Shown: positions 11,813-20,977 of the stretch, one piece after another
Layout of the letters: the number at the start of each line of letters is the position of its first letter
How positions within the stretch are numbered: position 1 is the first letter of the stretch
Source: Brachionus koreanus
Lineage: Eukaryota > Rotifera > Eurotatoria > Ploima > Brachionidae
Length of the DNA: 40,036 nucleotides
Direction: 5' to 3'
Assembly (NCBI GenBank): GCA_016987375.1
Contig: PJRA01000361.1
Span: 258,286-298,321 of the forward strand
The notes under the pieces: generated by a model
Databases searched by the model: none
What the model saw: only the letters and a program-made list of their open reading frames with translations
What the model was told of the DNA's origin: nothing
Made by a program: the position numbers and the translations under genes

Positions 11813-11964
11813 CAATAAAATTGAGTTGCTTAAATATGGAATCCAGTGTGTGACTTGATTTCCAAAGAGAATAAAGATGCAACAACAAATTGCCAAATAT
11901 GGTAAAATAAATTTTAATAAGTTATGGTAGATAAATTATTCAAAACATCAACTAATAATATGAA
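11797..11964 (-). repeat. Inverted partial LTR copy
   Basis: Read on the minus strand this matches the LTR at 11432-11674 from its first bases (TCATATTATTAGTTGATG) to TTGTTATACATTATC, with scattered differences. It lacks the last 75 bases or so of the LTR. Together with the left LTR and the gag fragment it forms a large palindrome with a spacer of about 190 bp. Confidence 0.75.
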
Positions 11965-12509
11965 AGAATAAAAATATTTTAACCAATTTTTTTATTATAT
12001 GAAATTTATTATATTATATGAAAAAAAATCAAAACTTCTGGTTACGATTTTTAAAAATTTTCCTCTTTTTTAATTAATTAATTTTAAAATAAAACACATT
12101 TTCAAAAATACTGAAACACAATATCTTGCATCTTATTTACAAATTCTCTCTTAATCAAGTCAACAATCAATTGAAATCTAATTGAAGATTTTTATATTTT
12201 GTCTGAATTAAACCTTAAAATAAAATCCTTTAAAAAGTAAAATTCTTGGTTCTAACAGGCTATGCAGAGAAGAGAAAATTTAACTAAATTTAAAAATGAA
12301 ACAAATGACTAATCTGATTAATTATCAAGTTTATATTAACTCATTATTCAAACTGTACTATTATAATAAGAAAAAAACTTATCAACAAAATTAGTTTTTT
12401 TTTAAAGTTTTGAAAATAATTAAATATATCAAACAGATAAATTGTTCATAAATTAAAAATAATAATATTTAAATTTTGATAAAAAATAAAAAATTTGCGA
12501 TTGAAATAA
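11965..12509. other. A/T-rich DNA upstream of the calcium-sensor gene
   Basis: No gene is recognised. It probably contains the promoter and 5' UTR of the gene starting at 12510; no TATA box can be singled out in such A/T-rich sequence. Confidence 0.4.
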
Positions 12510-12726
12510 ATGGGTAATAAGACAGGTAAAACAAAGAAGTCCGGTCATGCTTCACATCATGAAAATAAATCTGATTTTACACCACTTGTTGATCAGATTT
12601 TAACTGTGCGAGATTTGGATTTTTTAACTAGCCAAACAGGGCGCTCCGAAGATGATATTAAAAATTTATTCCAAGACTTTATATCAAATAACACCGACGG
12701 TCAGCTTGATCAAAATGAATTTATAC
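12510..12726 (+). CDS. Neuronal calcium sensor (EF-hand) gene, 5' exon part, cut by a retrotransposon
   Basis: This encodes the first 72 residues of a neuronal-calcium-sensor family protein. It starts MGNKTGKTKKSG, with Gly2 suited to N-myristoylation and a basic stretch suited to membrane binding. A helix and a degenerate first EF hand follow (SNNTDGQLDQNEFI). The exon is broken at codon 73 (ATA C|GT) by the element at 12727-18514 and resumes at 18519. With the insert and one ATAC copy removed, the frame runs on as NEFIRLYTKLRPEPPE, typical for the family. In the allele seen here, translation would enter the LTR, add a few foreign residues (LLCRRFGGSGGSK) and stop at 12,765-12,767, losing EF hands 2-4. 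Which member (recoverin, neurocalcin, NCS-1 or KChIP type) is not certain. Confidence 0.85.
12723..12726. repeat. Target site duplication ATAC, left copy
   Basis: ATAC precedes the left LTR and recurs at 18515-18518 after the right LTR. Four to six bases is the usual duplication for gypsy integrases. Confidence 0.9.
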
Positions 12727-12913
12727 TGTTATGCCGGCGATTTGGGGGCTCCGGAGGGAGTAAATAAAACAAAACAAATATTAGTTTTTACTTCGTTTAT
12801 TTTACTTAAGATGTTGTGTTCATAATAAAGAAAAACATGAGATTAAATATAAATTAGCAGCTACTACATATGGTTAAAGACAAAACCAAGTTAAGTTTTA
12901 TGCGGGCACCACA
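12727..12913 (-). repeat. 3' LTR of the gypsy element (187 bp)
   Basis: On the minus strand it starts TGTGGTGCCCGCATAAAACT, with a TATA-like ATAAAA, and ends CCGGCATAACA. It is identical to 18328-18514 by eye and contains one GTAGCTGCT word. Confidence 0.95.
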
Positions 12914-12918
12914 GGGCT

Positions 12919-12930
12919 CCCCCTTTTTAC
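12919..12930 (-). other. Polypurine tract
   Basis: AAAAAGGGGGAG read on the minus strand, five bases from the 3' LTR. This is the usual site for plus-strand DNA priming in LTR elements. Confidence 0.7.
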
Positions 12931-13175
12931 AAGAGTCGCTCCGAGGCTCGCTATTAGTAGTTGTTATAACAAAATTTGAAAAAAATTTTTTTTTTTTTTT
13001 TTTTTTTACAAAAATTTATTTTAGAAATATAGAAATTTTTTGTACAAGATAATACGAGACGAAACTATTTTTTGAAATAACAAAACATTGATATGATTCT
13101 GTTTTTAATAAATATATTGCGAATTAATTTAAATAAAAACGAAACTAATTTTTTAACTCAGATTATTTTGTCAAA

Positions 13176-16100
13176 CTAATTGGCATACCTTAAAGGCGCC
13201 TTTCTCTCCCTGCTACTTTTACGCAACGGTACTTGAAAAACTTCTTTAGACCTTTTATAATTTCTATTGGTTTTTTTCTTATAATATGGTCTAAAACTTA
13301 AATCTTCGTCAGTTTTAGCCTTGTTACTTAGCTGCTCAGCAGGAGATTGACCAACTGGGATTTCATGATTATTGACCATTGGAATATTTTCGACAATATT
13401 GGTCAGATTACTTGGTTTTTCCACCTGTGTCTTTGTTCTTAAACGATTATTTTGTAAAACATTGTCATGTCTGTTAACATGTTTAGCAGCTACATTTTTA
13501 ACTAAATTATTTAAATCATCATTTTCAACAGACATTGGTGAATTTTCTTCAACAAGCTGGATGCCGCTTTGGTCCAATCGGTTGTCATAGGTTTTAGGCT
13601 CTTTGTTTTTAGGATTGCACAAAGTTGAGTCATTAGCAGCTCCATCAATGTAACTATTGAAATGTCCAAAGTATTTTTTTAGCCTGTTTTTATGTATTAA
13701 AAACGATTTTGATTTTTTACCATTTAATTTTTTAATGACATAATTGACGCCGTTTGGGTGTTTGCCAATGATCTCAAATGGACCATGGTACTTGTGTACC
13801 AATCCGGAGGATAAACCCCTTTTTATTTTAACGTGATCGGTTAAAACCAATTCCCCAAGTTCATAATTAAACTTTCGAACGTTTCGATCATGTCTTAATT
13901 TAGCTCGATCAATTACTAGTTGTTTGTTTTGTTGAGCCAAATTATAAATGTTTTTAAAAGCGCGAACCTGATTGTTACAATAATTAAGAGCATCACTGGA
14001 CAACTTTGGGTTCAAGACATCGTCGTGATCAAATAAACGTTCCAAATTCGGATAATCGGATGAATCGAATGCATGATCAATTGCCACATTTTCGATATCG
14101 ATTTTTTCGATTACTAAATCGAGTGGAATTCTTGGTTGTTGTCCAAAAATCATCTCATGAGGTGTAAAGCCAGTACTAGAGTGTACGGAGGAGTTGTAGG
14201 CAAATGATAGTTTGGCCAAATGGCTATCCCAATCAAGCTGCTCTGAATCTACGTAACAACGAATCATACTTTTAATCGTTTGTACGAAACGTTCAGATTG
14301 GCCATCACACTCAGGGTGATAAGCTGTGGTTCGCAGCTGTTTAATGTCTAATTTTTCATACAGTAATTCGAGTAACATTGATTGAAAATTGCGGCCAAGA
14401 TCGGACAAGATGAACTCTGGGACTCCGAATATGCATATCCAATAATCAATCAAAATAGCAGCTACGTCTTCGGCGCTTGTTTTACCCATACCAATCGCTC
14501 TTGAATATTTGGTAAAAGCACAAATTATTACTAATATGTAGAGGTTTCCTAGACTGGAGGTTATAAATGGACCAGCAATATCCATCGTTACAATTTGATT
14601 TGGTCTCGTAGGATTCAAAAACTTTAATTCTCCTTTTCTACGAGGTTGTGTGTGTTTAGCTCGTTGACATATATCACAAAACTTAACAAATTCGAAAATG
14701 GCAGCCTTTAAATGTGGTCTAAAAAATCGAGTTAAAATTCGTTTGAAAGTTTTTTTAACTCCTAGATGTCCACTATAAATCGAACTATGCCCAATTTTCA
14801 ATACTTCTTGCATTGCGGCTTTAGGCAAAACATACAAAAATGAAGTTTTGTTTTTCATAACTTTTTTGTAGTAAAGCGATCCATCGATTAACGTGTAATT
14901 GTTGTATTGTGAATGTAAAGCTCTTTGGAAATTATTTTTAAACTCGGTTATTTCACTTTTAGCATTTTTTGCGGATAAATTTTCCATTAGCCATTTCAAG
15001 TCTGCATCAGCAGATTGAGTTAATTTTTCATCAATTTTTTCATATTCGGTATGGACTATAATTGGAATCGAATTAGTAGCTACTTCGACCAAGCAAACGA
15101 TATGTTCATCATTATCATCAATTATTTCCTCGTCATCGTATTCTACAGCATCCGGCATTCTAGACAAGGCGTCCGCTATTTCGTTCATCTTGCCAGGCTT
15201 ATAAAAAATTTCAAATTCATAAACATTAAGTCTTAATATCCATCTAGCCAATCGTGCGGAAATAACTCCCTTTTTATTCAAAAGCCATTTCAACGGTTGA
15301 TGATCTGAATGAACTTTGAATTTTCGACCATATAGATACGAGTGAAAATGTTCGATACTCATCACAATAGCCAAAAGTTCTTTTTCACTAGTCGAATATC
15401 TCTGTTGTGCGCTATTCATTTGCTTGCTGAAAAATGCGACTGGTTTTAATTCACCGTTTAAGTTTTGACATAGTACTGCACCGTAAGCTTTGTCGCTGGC
15501 GTCGGTAATTAGAATGAATTCTTCATCAAAATTAGGCAAAATTAACACGTTGTCGCTACATATTTCTGCTTTCAATTTCTCAAAAGCTTCGATTGCTTCG
15601 GCATTCCATTCAATAATCACCTTATTAGACTTAATTGTGCCATTTTTGTTTTTGTAACTACTATCCAAGTGATTGGTCAACATCAATTGATAAATCGGTC
15701 GAGCAATTTTAGCATACGATTTGATGTATCTCCGATATTGATTTGTTAAGCCCATAAAGCTTTGCAGTTTTTCTAAGTCATTTGGTAAAGCGAACTCTTT
15801 AATAGCAGCTATTTTCTCTTCATCAGGTCGGATGGAATTATGTGATACGACATGTCCAAGAAACTTAATACTTGTAGCCAATGGTACACACTTGTTTAGT
15901 TTGACTTTTATGCAACTTGTTTTTAAACGTTCTGTGACTGCCAAAATATTATCTAAGTGAGTCTTACAATCAGGCGAATGAACTAAAAAATCGTCGATAA
16001 AAACAATGACTTTGTCATGCTCGATCAGATCTTTAAATACTTCGTTCATAACCCTTTGAAAAGTTGCCGGAGCGTTGGTCAGCCCCATTGGCATGACCTT

Positions 16101-18230
16101 AAATTGAAAAAGTCCGTACTCGCACGAAAATGCTGTGAGTGGTTTACTCGCTTCGTCGAGTCTTATTTGATAAAAACCTGAGAAACAATCGATTTTCGTG
16201 TAATATTTACTCTTGGATAATTTTGCAAATAAATGCTCAATAACCGGCAGCGGATACGCGTCTTTAACCGTTACCTCGTTTAATTGACGGTAATCTTGAG
16301 TTATACGGAAGCCACCATCCTTCTTTCCAACGATGTTAATTGGCGAACTCCATGGAGAATTGCTCGGCTCGATTAAGTTTGCTTCCAACTGTTCATCTAT
16401 TGTCTTCTTAAATTTTTCACGCAAGTTGAAAGGAACGGGACGTGTCTTCTGTCGAATTGGCTTGATATTTGGATCTATTAGTTCAATATGATGCGTAAAT
16501 TTGCTATTTGGATCCAACTCGTTGAAGTTGTTAGCAGCTACTGATTCAAGTTTTTTAACGATTTCAGCTTCTAATTGTGTATCTTCGAGCTCTAATTGTT
16601 CTACCTTTACAGCAAAAAATACACCTGAACAATCATCTTCAACGGCCCAATTTGAATTTTTACTTGAAAAACAATTTATGGTGTTCTTAATTTCCTTAAA
16701 TTTTTTATTAAGAATCGGTGTTCGTTGAATAATATCCATACCTAATATACAATCGCGTTTGCAATTTAAATTCGCAACTTTTAATTCCAAGTTGTTTAAC
16801 GGCCTGTTTGGGTCAATTACACAATTTTCGACTCTAACGGTTCCTAAAATTTCAATGTCGCCCGAAGCTGAACAAAAACCTGGACCTAAATAATTTTCCA
16901 TTTTCAAACCTTTAGCAGCTACTTTTTTATAACCAGCTAAACTTAAAAATGATTCGTCGGCTCCACTGTCACATAAATAGCTAATTTTGACTCTATTCAT
17001 CAAGGCGATTCCATGTATTCGTCTAATCGGATCATCAAGAGCTGTAAGCATCAAAACATCACCATTCCCACTAGCTTTTGCAGTGTCGAATTTGACTGAT
17101 TTGTTGCTGTAATTTGGAGACCAATTTCTGTTGTTATTGTTGCGTGGTGGATATTTAGTTTGAGTTTGCGTTTTCAGACTATTGTGGTCATTCGTTTGCA
17201 ACATGTCTATTGATTTGTGTCCATTTGCGTACGAACCAGCCACATAGGAATTCGCATAATTTATTACTTCGTCGAAAGGAACTAGGCCACATGATGAGTT
17301 GAGGGTCTGTTTCAACGATATACTCTGGCGTATAAATTTCTCCATCGGTTCGTCGTTTAAACCCTTTAAAAAATACTGGATCAACGTCGACTCTTTCAAT
17401 ATTTCAGCTCTTTCGGCTAAATCTTTGAATCTCGATACGAAGTCCGTCAACGATTCGTTTTCCAATTTTTGGCAATTTGTAAAGCTTTCTATAGCAGCTA
17501 CAATATCAGTTTCTTTTGAATTGTTATTTCTACCAACTAATTTTGAACGTATATGACTTTTTAATTCATCATATTTCAACGTGTCCGTTAGGGCCAATTG
17601 TTTTAAAAGAGATGAATCGATATTCATACAAAGCAGGTCACTCCAAAGAGACCTCTCGAATTGCTTCGCATACGTTTCGAATAATTTGATCCACAAATCG
17701 AACGGAACACCATTTCTTTGTAAAATGACTGGTTTCGGAACAATTCCATTTCGACTTGTGTACTTCACTCTTAAGATTTTATTTTTGAACCACACTGCAG
17801 GCAAACATAACACGTGGATGGCTTGCCTCCCTTTCCTTTTTAAAACTAATATCAACATAATCGTCGAAAAAGCAGCTACTATGTGTGCATAATAGTTAGG
17901 GATTATGACTTTCACATAGTCTCGAATTATCTCAAAATTTAGGCTAATGAGGGTTTTAAACAACTCGACTGAATCGACATCTGTGAAATTTGAAACACTC
18001 TGCGAATCATTTGTTTGAATCAGCACGCTTCCCTTGTCTTTCGTGAGAACAATTGTATCCGTTTTGATCTCATACTTCGGAGTCTCTACTTCATTCAAAA
18101 GGAATCTCGAAACCATGTCAACACGATTGCCAGAAAATTTTTGAAACATTGATGGCGACATAATTGAAAATGCAAGGAAGTTAATGGCAAACAATAAACT
18201 GCAAAGCACGCTACTTATCAACATTTGCAA
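13176..18230 (-). CDS. Gag-Pol polyprotein of the gypsy element (1,684 aa, intact)
   Basis: A single frame with no stop. Residues 1-22 (MQMLISSVLCSLLFAINFLA...) and about 114-130 (HIVAAFSTIMLILVL, followed by KRKGR) are hydrophobic, signal or membrane-like, which is odd for Gag. A Gag-like helical region covers about 165-330. No CCHC zinc knuckle is present; a basic Asn-rich stretch (NNNNRNW) stands in its place. Protease has DSGA at 421-424. Reverse transcriptase spans about 590-800 with FIDD at 744-747. RNase H has Asp910, the SEKEL segment and Asp976. Integrase has a zinc site (H1148, H1155, C1185, C1188) and a catalytic triad D1217, D1277, E1313. A GPY/F module (HGPF) lies near 1482-1500, followed by a basic C-terminal tail of about 160 residues. 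Gag and Pol are fused without a frameshift. Confidence 0.95.
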   Translation of the reverse strand: MQMLISSVLCSLLFAINFLAFSIMSPSMFQKFSGNRVDMVSRFLLNEVETPKYEIKTDTIVLTKDKGSVLIQTNDSQSVSNFTDVDSVELFKTLISLNFEIIRDYVKVIIPNYYAHIVAAFSTIMLILVLKRKGRQAIHVLCLPAVWFKNKILRVKYTSRNGIVPKPVILQRNGVPFDLWIKLFETYAKQFERSLWSDLLCMNIDSSLLKQLALTDTLKYDELKSHIRSKLVGRNNNSKETDIVAAIESFTNCQKLENESLTDFVSRFKDLAERAEILKESTLIQYFLKGLNDEPMEKFIRQSISLKQTLNSSCGLVPFDEVINYANSYVAGSYANGHKSIDMLQTNDHNSLKTQTQTKYPPRNNNNRNWSPNYSNKSVKFDTAKASGNGDVLMLTALDDPIRRIHGIALMNRVKISYLCDSGADESFLSLAGYKKVAAKGLKMENYLGPGFCSASGDIEILGTVRVENCVIDPNRPLNNLELKVANLNCKRDCILGMDIIQRTPILNKKFKEIKNTINCFSSKNSNWAVEDDCSGVFFAVKVEQLELEDTQLEAEIVKKLESVAANNFNELDPNSKFTHHIELIDPNIKPIRQKTRPVPFNLREKFKKTIDEQLEANLIEPSNSPWSSPINIVGKKDGGFRITQDYRQLNEVTVKDAYPLPVIEHLFAKLSKSKYYTKIDCFSGFYQIRLDEASKPLTAFSCEYGLFQFKVMPMGLTNAPATFQRVMNEVFKDLIEHDKVIVFIDDFLVHSPDCKTHLDNILAVTERLKTSCIKVKLNKCVPLATSIKFLGHVVSHNSIRPDEEKIAAIKEFALPNDLEKLQSFMGLTNQYRRYIKSYAKIARPIYQLMLTNHLDSSYKNKNGTIKSNKVIIEWNAEAIEAFEKLKAEICSDNVLILPNFDEEFILITDASDKAYGAVLCQNLNGELKPVAFFSKQMNSAQQRYSTSEKELLAIVMSIEHFHSYLYGRKFKVHSDHQPLKWLLNKKGVISARLARWILRLNVYEFEIFYKPGKMNEIADALSRMPDAVEYDDEEIIDDNDEHIVCLVEVATNSIPIIVHTEYEKIDEKLTQSADADLKWLMENLSAKNAKSEITEFKNNFQRALHSQYNNYTLIDGSLYYKKVMKNKTSFLYVLPKAAMQEVLKIGHSSIYSGHLGVKKTFKRILTRFFRPHLKAAIFEFVKFCDICQRAKHTQPRRKGELKFLNPTRPNQIVTMDIAGPFITSSLGNLYILVIICAFTKYSRAIGMGKTSAEDVAAILIDYWICIFGVPEFILSDLGRNFQSMLLELLYEKLDIKQLRTTAYHPECDGQSERFVQTIKSMIRCYVDSEQLDWDSHLAKLSFAYNSSVHSSTGFTPHEMIFGQQPRIPLDLVIEKIDIENVAIDHAFDSSDYPNLERLFDHDDVLNPKLSSDALNYCNNQVRAFKNIYNLAQQNKQLVIDRAKLRHDRNVRKFNYELGELVLTDHVKIKRGLSSGLVHKYHGPFEIIGKHPNGVNYVIKKLNGKKSKSFLIHKNRLKKYFGHFNSYIDGAANDSTLCNPKNKEPKTYDNRLDQSGIQLVEENSPMSVENDDLNNLVKNVAAKHVNRHDNVLQNNRLRTKTQVEKPSNLTNIVENIPMVNNHEIPVGQSPAEQLSNKAKTDEDLSFRPYYKKKTNRNYKRSKEVFQVPLRKSSRERKAPLRYAN

Positions 18231-18308
18231 TAATACTCTTTACTTAACAGTTACCAAAATTAGGAAACAAAACAACGCGCTTTTTTGATTTATCAATACT
18301 TAGGTATT

Positions 18309-18327
18309 GACCTACTTGGGGCACCAA
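18309..18327 (-). other. Primer binding site of the gypsy element
   Basis: TTGGTGCCCCAAGTAGGTC directly follows the 5' LTR on the minus strand. It contains TGGTGCCCC, complementary to a tRNA ending GGGGCACCA. The cognate tRNA was not identified. Confidence 0.65.
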
Positions 18328-18514
18328 TGTTATGCCGGCGATTTGGGGGCTCCGGAGGGAGTAAATAAAACAAAACAAATATTAGTTTTTACTTCGTTTA
18401 TTTTACTTAAGATGTTGTGTTCATAATAAAGAAAAACATGAGATTAAATATAAATTAGCAGCTACTACATATGGTTAAAGACAAAACCAAGTTAAGTTTT
18501 ATGCGGGCACCACA
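18328..18514 (-). repeat. 5' LTR of the gypsy element (187 bp)
   Basis: Identical in length and, by eye, in sequence to 12727-12913. It is followed on the plus strand by the right ATAC duplication. Confidence 0.95.
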
Positions 18515-18974
18515 ATACGTTTGTACACGAAGCTAAGACCAGAACCCCCAGAAATGTTAGAAAAAATATCAAGATTCGTTTTCAAAGCTTTTGATTTAGA
18601 TCAAAATGGAACTATTGATTTTAACGAATTCATGGTATCAGCTATAAATTTTTCTTTTTTTATTTATAATTTTTTTTTAGATTAGTTACAGTTTGACTTC
18701 AAGGGGAGATTTAAAACAAAAGCTTGAGTACGCATTTAATACATATGATAGAGATAAAAATGGATTTTTGGATAGAAATGAATTAAAGGAGGTTATTTAT
18801 GGAATGCTTGATCTTTTAGGAGCAGATGAAAAAACAAACGATCCAAAATTATTAGCTGAACAGTGCATGAGCGAATTGGATAGTTCAAATGATGGAAGGG
18901 TGTCTAAGAAAGAATTCATTGATGGTTTGTCTAGAAATTACAGCATGAGAGCTTTTCTATGTCCTTTCAATTAA
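18515..18974 (+). CDS. Neuronal calcium sensor (EF-hand) gene, 3' part
   Basis: This continues the gene begun at 12510. Exon sequence 18515-18634 (including the ATAC duplication at 18515-18518) encodes RLYTKLRPEPPEMLEKISRF, then a canonical second EF hand (DLDQNGTIDFNEF). A 46-nt intron at 18635-18680 has GTATCA at the donor and TTTTTTTTAG at the acceptor. The last exon, 18681-18974, begins ISYSLTSRGDLKQKLEYAF and carries EF hand 3 (DRDKNGFLDRNEL) and EF hand 4 (DSSNDGRVSKKEF), ending ...AFLCPFN. Without the insert the whole protein is 208 residues, normal for the family. Exon phases agree (217 + 116 nt = 111 codons). A poly(A) signal AATAAA lies at 19107-19112. Such proteins bind calcium and change membrane attachment and target binding in neurons; here only the C-terminal half remains and it has no start of its own. 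Confidence 0.85.
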
Positions 18975-20612
18975 CATTTTTTAAGTCTTTTCAAATTTCT
19001 AAGAAATTTTTTTTTTCTATTTTTTTTCTATTTTTTTGTATTATTTTTAATTGCTTTTCTATAAAATTTTCGTGTAATCAGATATCGAAAATTAATGGTT
19101 AAAAATAATAAAATACTTTAAAGCAAAAATTTTTTTTTCTTTCAATCATTTAAAAAAGGTTCAGACCTAATCTCCTATCTGCACAATTTTATTTCTATTA
19201 CTCTTAAGTTTTTATTCACAGTACCAAAATTGCCTCTAATTCTGTCAAAGATTTCCGCTAATCATTTCGTCTCCTGGCTGTTAATCTATTTAAAATCAGT
19301 CTCAAATAATAAATCATTTTATCGCTGCTACCAATTGTTATAATTAAGTAAAGATGTGATTTGGGTGTTTAATGTATTCGTCAGTGATAAATCGTGCTCT
19401 AGAGTTTTTATGTAAATTAAACAAATTTGCTTTGTTTGTTATCTTTTATTAAAATCTAAATATATAATTGAAAGTGGCCACTCTTTACCAAAGAGTAAGC
19501 CGATTAAAATGCAAATGAAAGAAAATACATAAGTTTAATTAAGTATGTTGCAGTTTGCTGCACTTACAAAATCAATTGAAAGCCTTCAGAAAATAAGTTT
19601 TAAGCTTTTAAAATTTTAAATCAAAATTTGTAAAAGCTGAATCTTCATTTTTATGATCACAAAAAATTTTTGATAAGTTACTCTTCTTCTGAAATATATC
19701 CTTATTTATAAATAGAATTGACAATTAAATAATTTTTTATTTTTTCAAAGCTATGCTCAACCATTGATTTATTTCATTTTCTGCAAATCCATAAATTTCA
19801 AAGATCTGTTTTTTTTTCAATTTTTTTCATTCCTCTACATAAATAAACTTTAATTGATGACTAAAATTGCATATTCATATCCTCTTATTACCATAAAAGC
19901 AATCAGAACACTTGAATATAGCAGAAATCAAAACAAATGACCTGCCCACCTTTCTAGTCTCCATCTAATTTATCAATTGTCCTCAAAGAATTTTTTTGTT
20001 TTGTATATGAAATTAAAAATTAATAAAATAAAATTTATATTTTCAGTTTTTAAATAGTTAAAAGTCTCATTTATACAAAAATATATAATTAATAAAATAA
20101 ATTAAATTAATTTTGAAATTTTGTGTGTCACCTTACTAAAAAAATAGAATTGCTGTGACAATTATTTTCACATTAATTAATCAATATTTTTTTGCATAAG
20201 CATTACATTGAATATTATTTCACAAAGTTTTTTAAATTAATCACATTTAGATGATAAATAGAAAATAGCATAAAATCAAAAAGAAATTTATCATTTATTA
20301 AAAAATATTTAAATAATCTTCTAACCGAAGTGAACTTAAGAGGAACTATGATACCCAAGAATTATTTAAATCACTGAAATTAGAACCGTAGGGAAGCTGA
20401 AATATACTCTCAGATAATATGATTTAATTAGTCCTTATTTTGCTCATTAAAATGAAGCATGATTAAATTTAATCCCAAAATTTTTGTATTTTTTTGTTAG
20501 GCGAAAAAATTGTTAAAAAATTATACTAATATAGATTTATATATATAGAACATTTTACTTTAGAAAAGCGAGCAATTAAATTTTGAAAAGAAGAATTGAA
20601 TATTTTTTAAAA
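18975..20612. other. A/T-rich intergenic DNA
   Basis: It holds the calcium-sensor 3' UTR and poly(A) signal at its left end. At its right end, TATATATA near 20,538 may be the TATA box of the peptide gene. Nothing else is recognised. Confidence 0.45.
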
Positions 20613-20977
20613 ATGAAAACTAGTCTATTGTTAGCATTTATAATTTGTCTAATCAAGCAAGGCAAGTGTTATCCTATTACGGAAGACCAGAAATTTGAAG
20701 CTAATTCATACAAGCCGCTTGTTGAAAACCACGAAGTAGAAAATTTTCTCAAGGCTTTTGAATTTATGAGAAGAAATCGCTTAGACTTTGACGTAATATT
20801 TTATTTTCCAATTTAAAAGTTTAATTTTTGACAAAAAAGGACTCAACATCAAATTCATGGAAAAAAGAATATCCCATTTCTGAGTCAGATCTAGAATTGA
20901 CAAAGCTGCAAAATGTAAAGAGAGTGGCATGTGGAAATATGAACGGAAGTCCGACTCATAAATGGATATGTTGGTGA
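20613..20977 (+). CDS. Secreted neuropeptide-like precursor, 105 aa, two exons
   Basis: Exon 1 (20613-20792, 60 codons) starts MKTSLLLAFIICLIKQGKC, a clear signal peptide likely cut near Cys19-Tyr20, followed by an acidic spacer. A 47-nt intron (20793-20839, GTAATA...AAAAAG) joins in phase 0 to exon 2 (20840-20977). The spacer ends in KLQNVKR; the dibasic KR would release VACGNMNGSPTHKWICW at the very C-terminus, before TGA. The two cysteines, 12 residues apart, could close a ring. No Gly amidation signal is present, so the C-terminus would be a free acid. This build (signal peptide, spacer, dibasic site, one cyclic peptide at the end) is that of somatostatin/allatostatin-C/MCH-type prohormones, but the ring sequence matches none I know. 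It is probably released from neurons or endocrine cells and acts on a receptor. The splice junction is inferred. Confidence 0.7.

Larger units (their letters stand above)
12727..18514 (-). mobile_element. Complete Ty3/gypsy-type LTR retrotransposon (5,788 bp)
   Basis: The element lies on the minus strand, opposite to the gene it interrupts. In element order it has: 5' LTR 18328-18514, primer site TTGGTGCCCCAAGTAGGTC just inside it, one 1,684-codon gag-pol frame, purine tract AAAAAGGGGGAG (12919-12930) and 3' LTR 12727-12913. The LTRs are the same length and appear identical base for base, and a perfect 4-bp duplication flanks them, so the insertion is recent and the element may still move. 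There is no env gene. The tRNA matching the primer site is not one I can name. The RNase H-integrase order places it in the gypsy group. Confidence 0.95.

Noticed and set aside
11509..11888. Two near-identical short proteins on opposite strands (MLLHPYSLWKSSH and MLLHLYSLWKSSH)
   Set aside because: Both are frames through the two inverted LTR copies, not genes.
12870..13052. 60-codon plus-strand frame over the LTR and a T-rich run
   Set aside because: Low-complexity F run, overlapping the LTR and the polypurine tract; no protein-like content.
13372..17892. Several plus-strand frames of 60-103 codons
   Set aside because: They are antisense shadows of the gypsy polyprotein.
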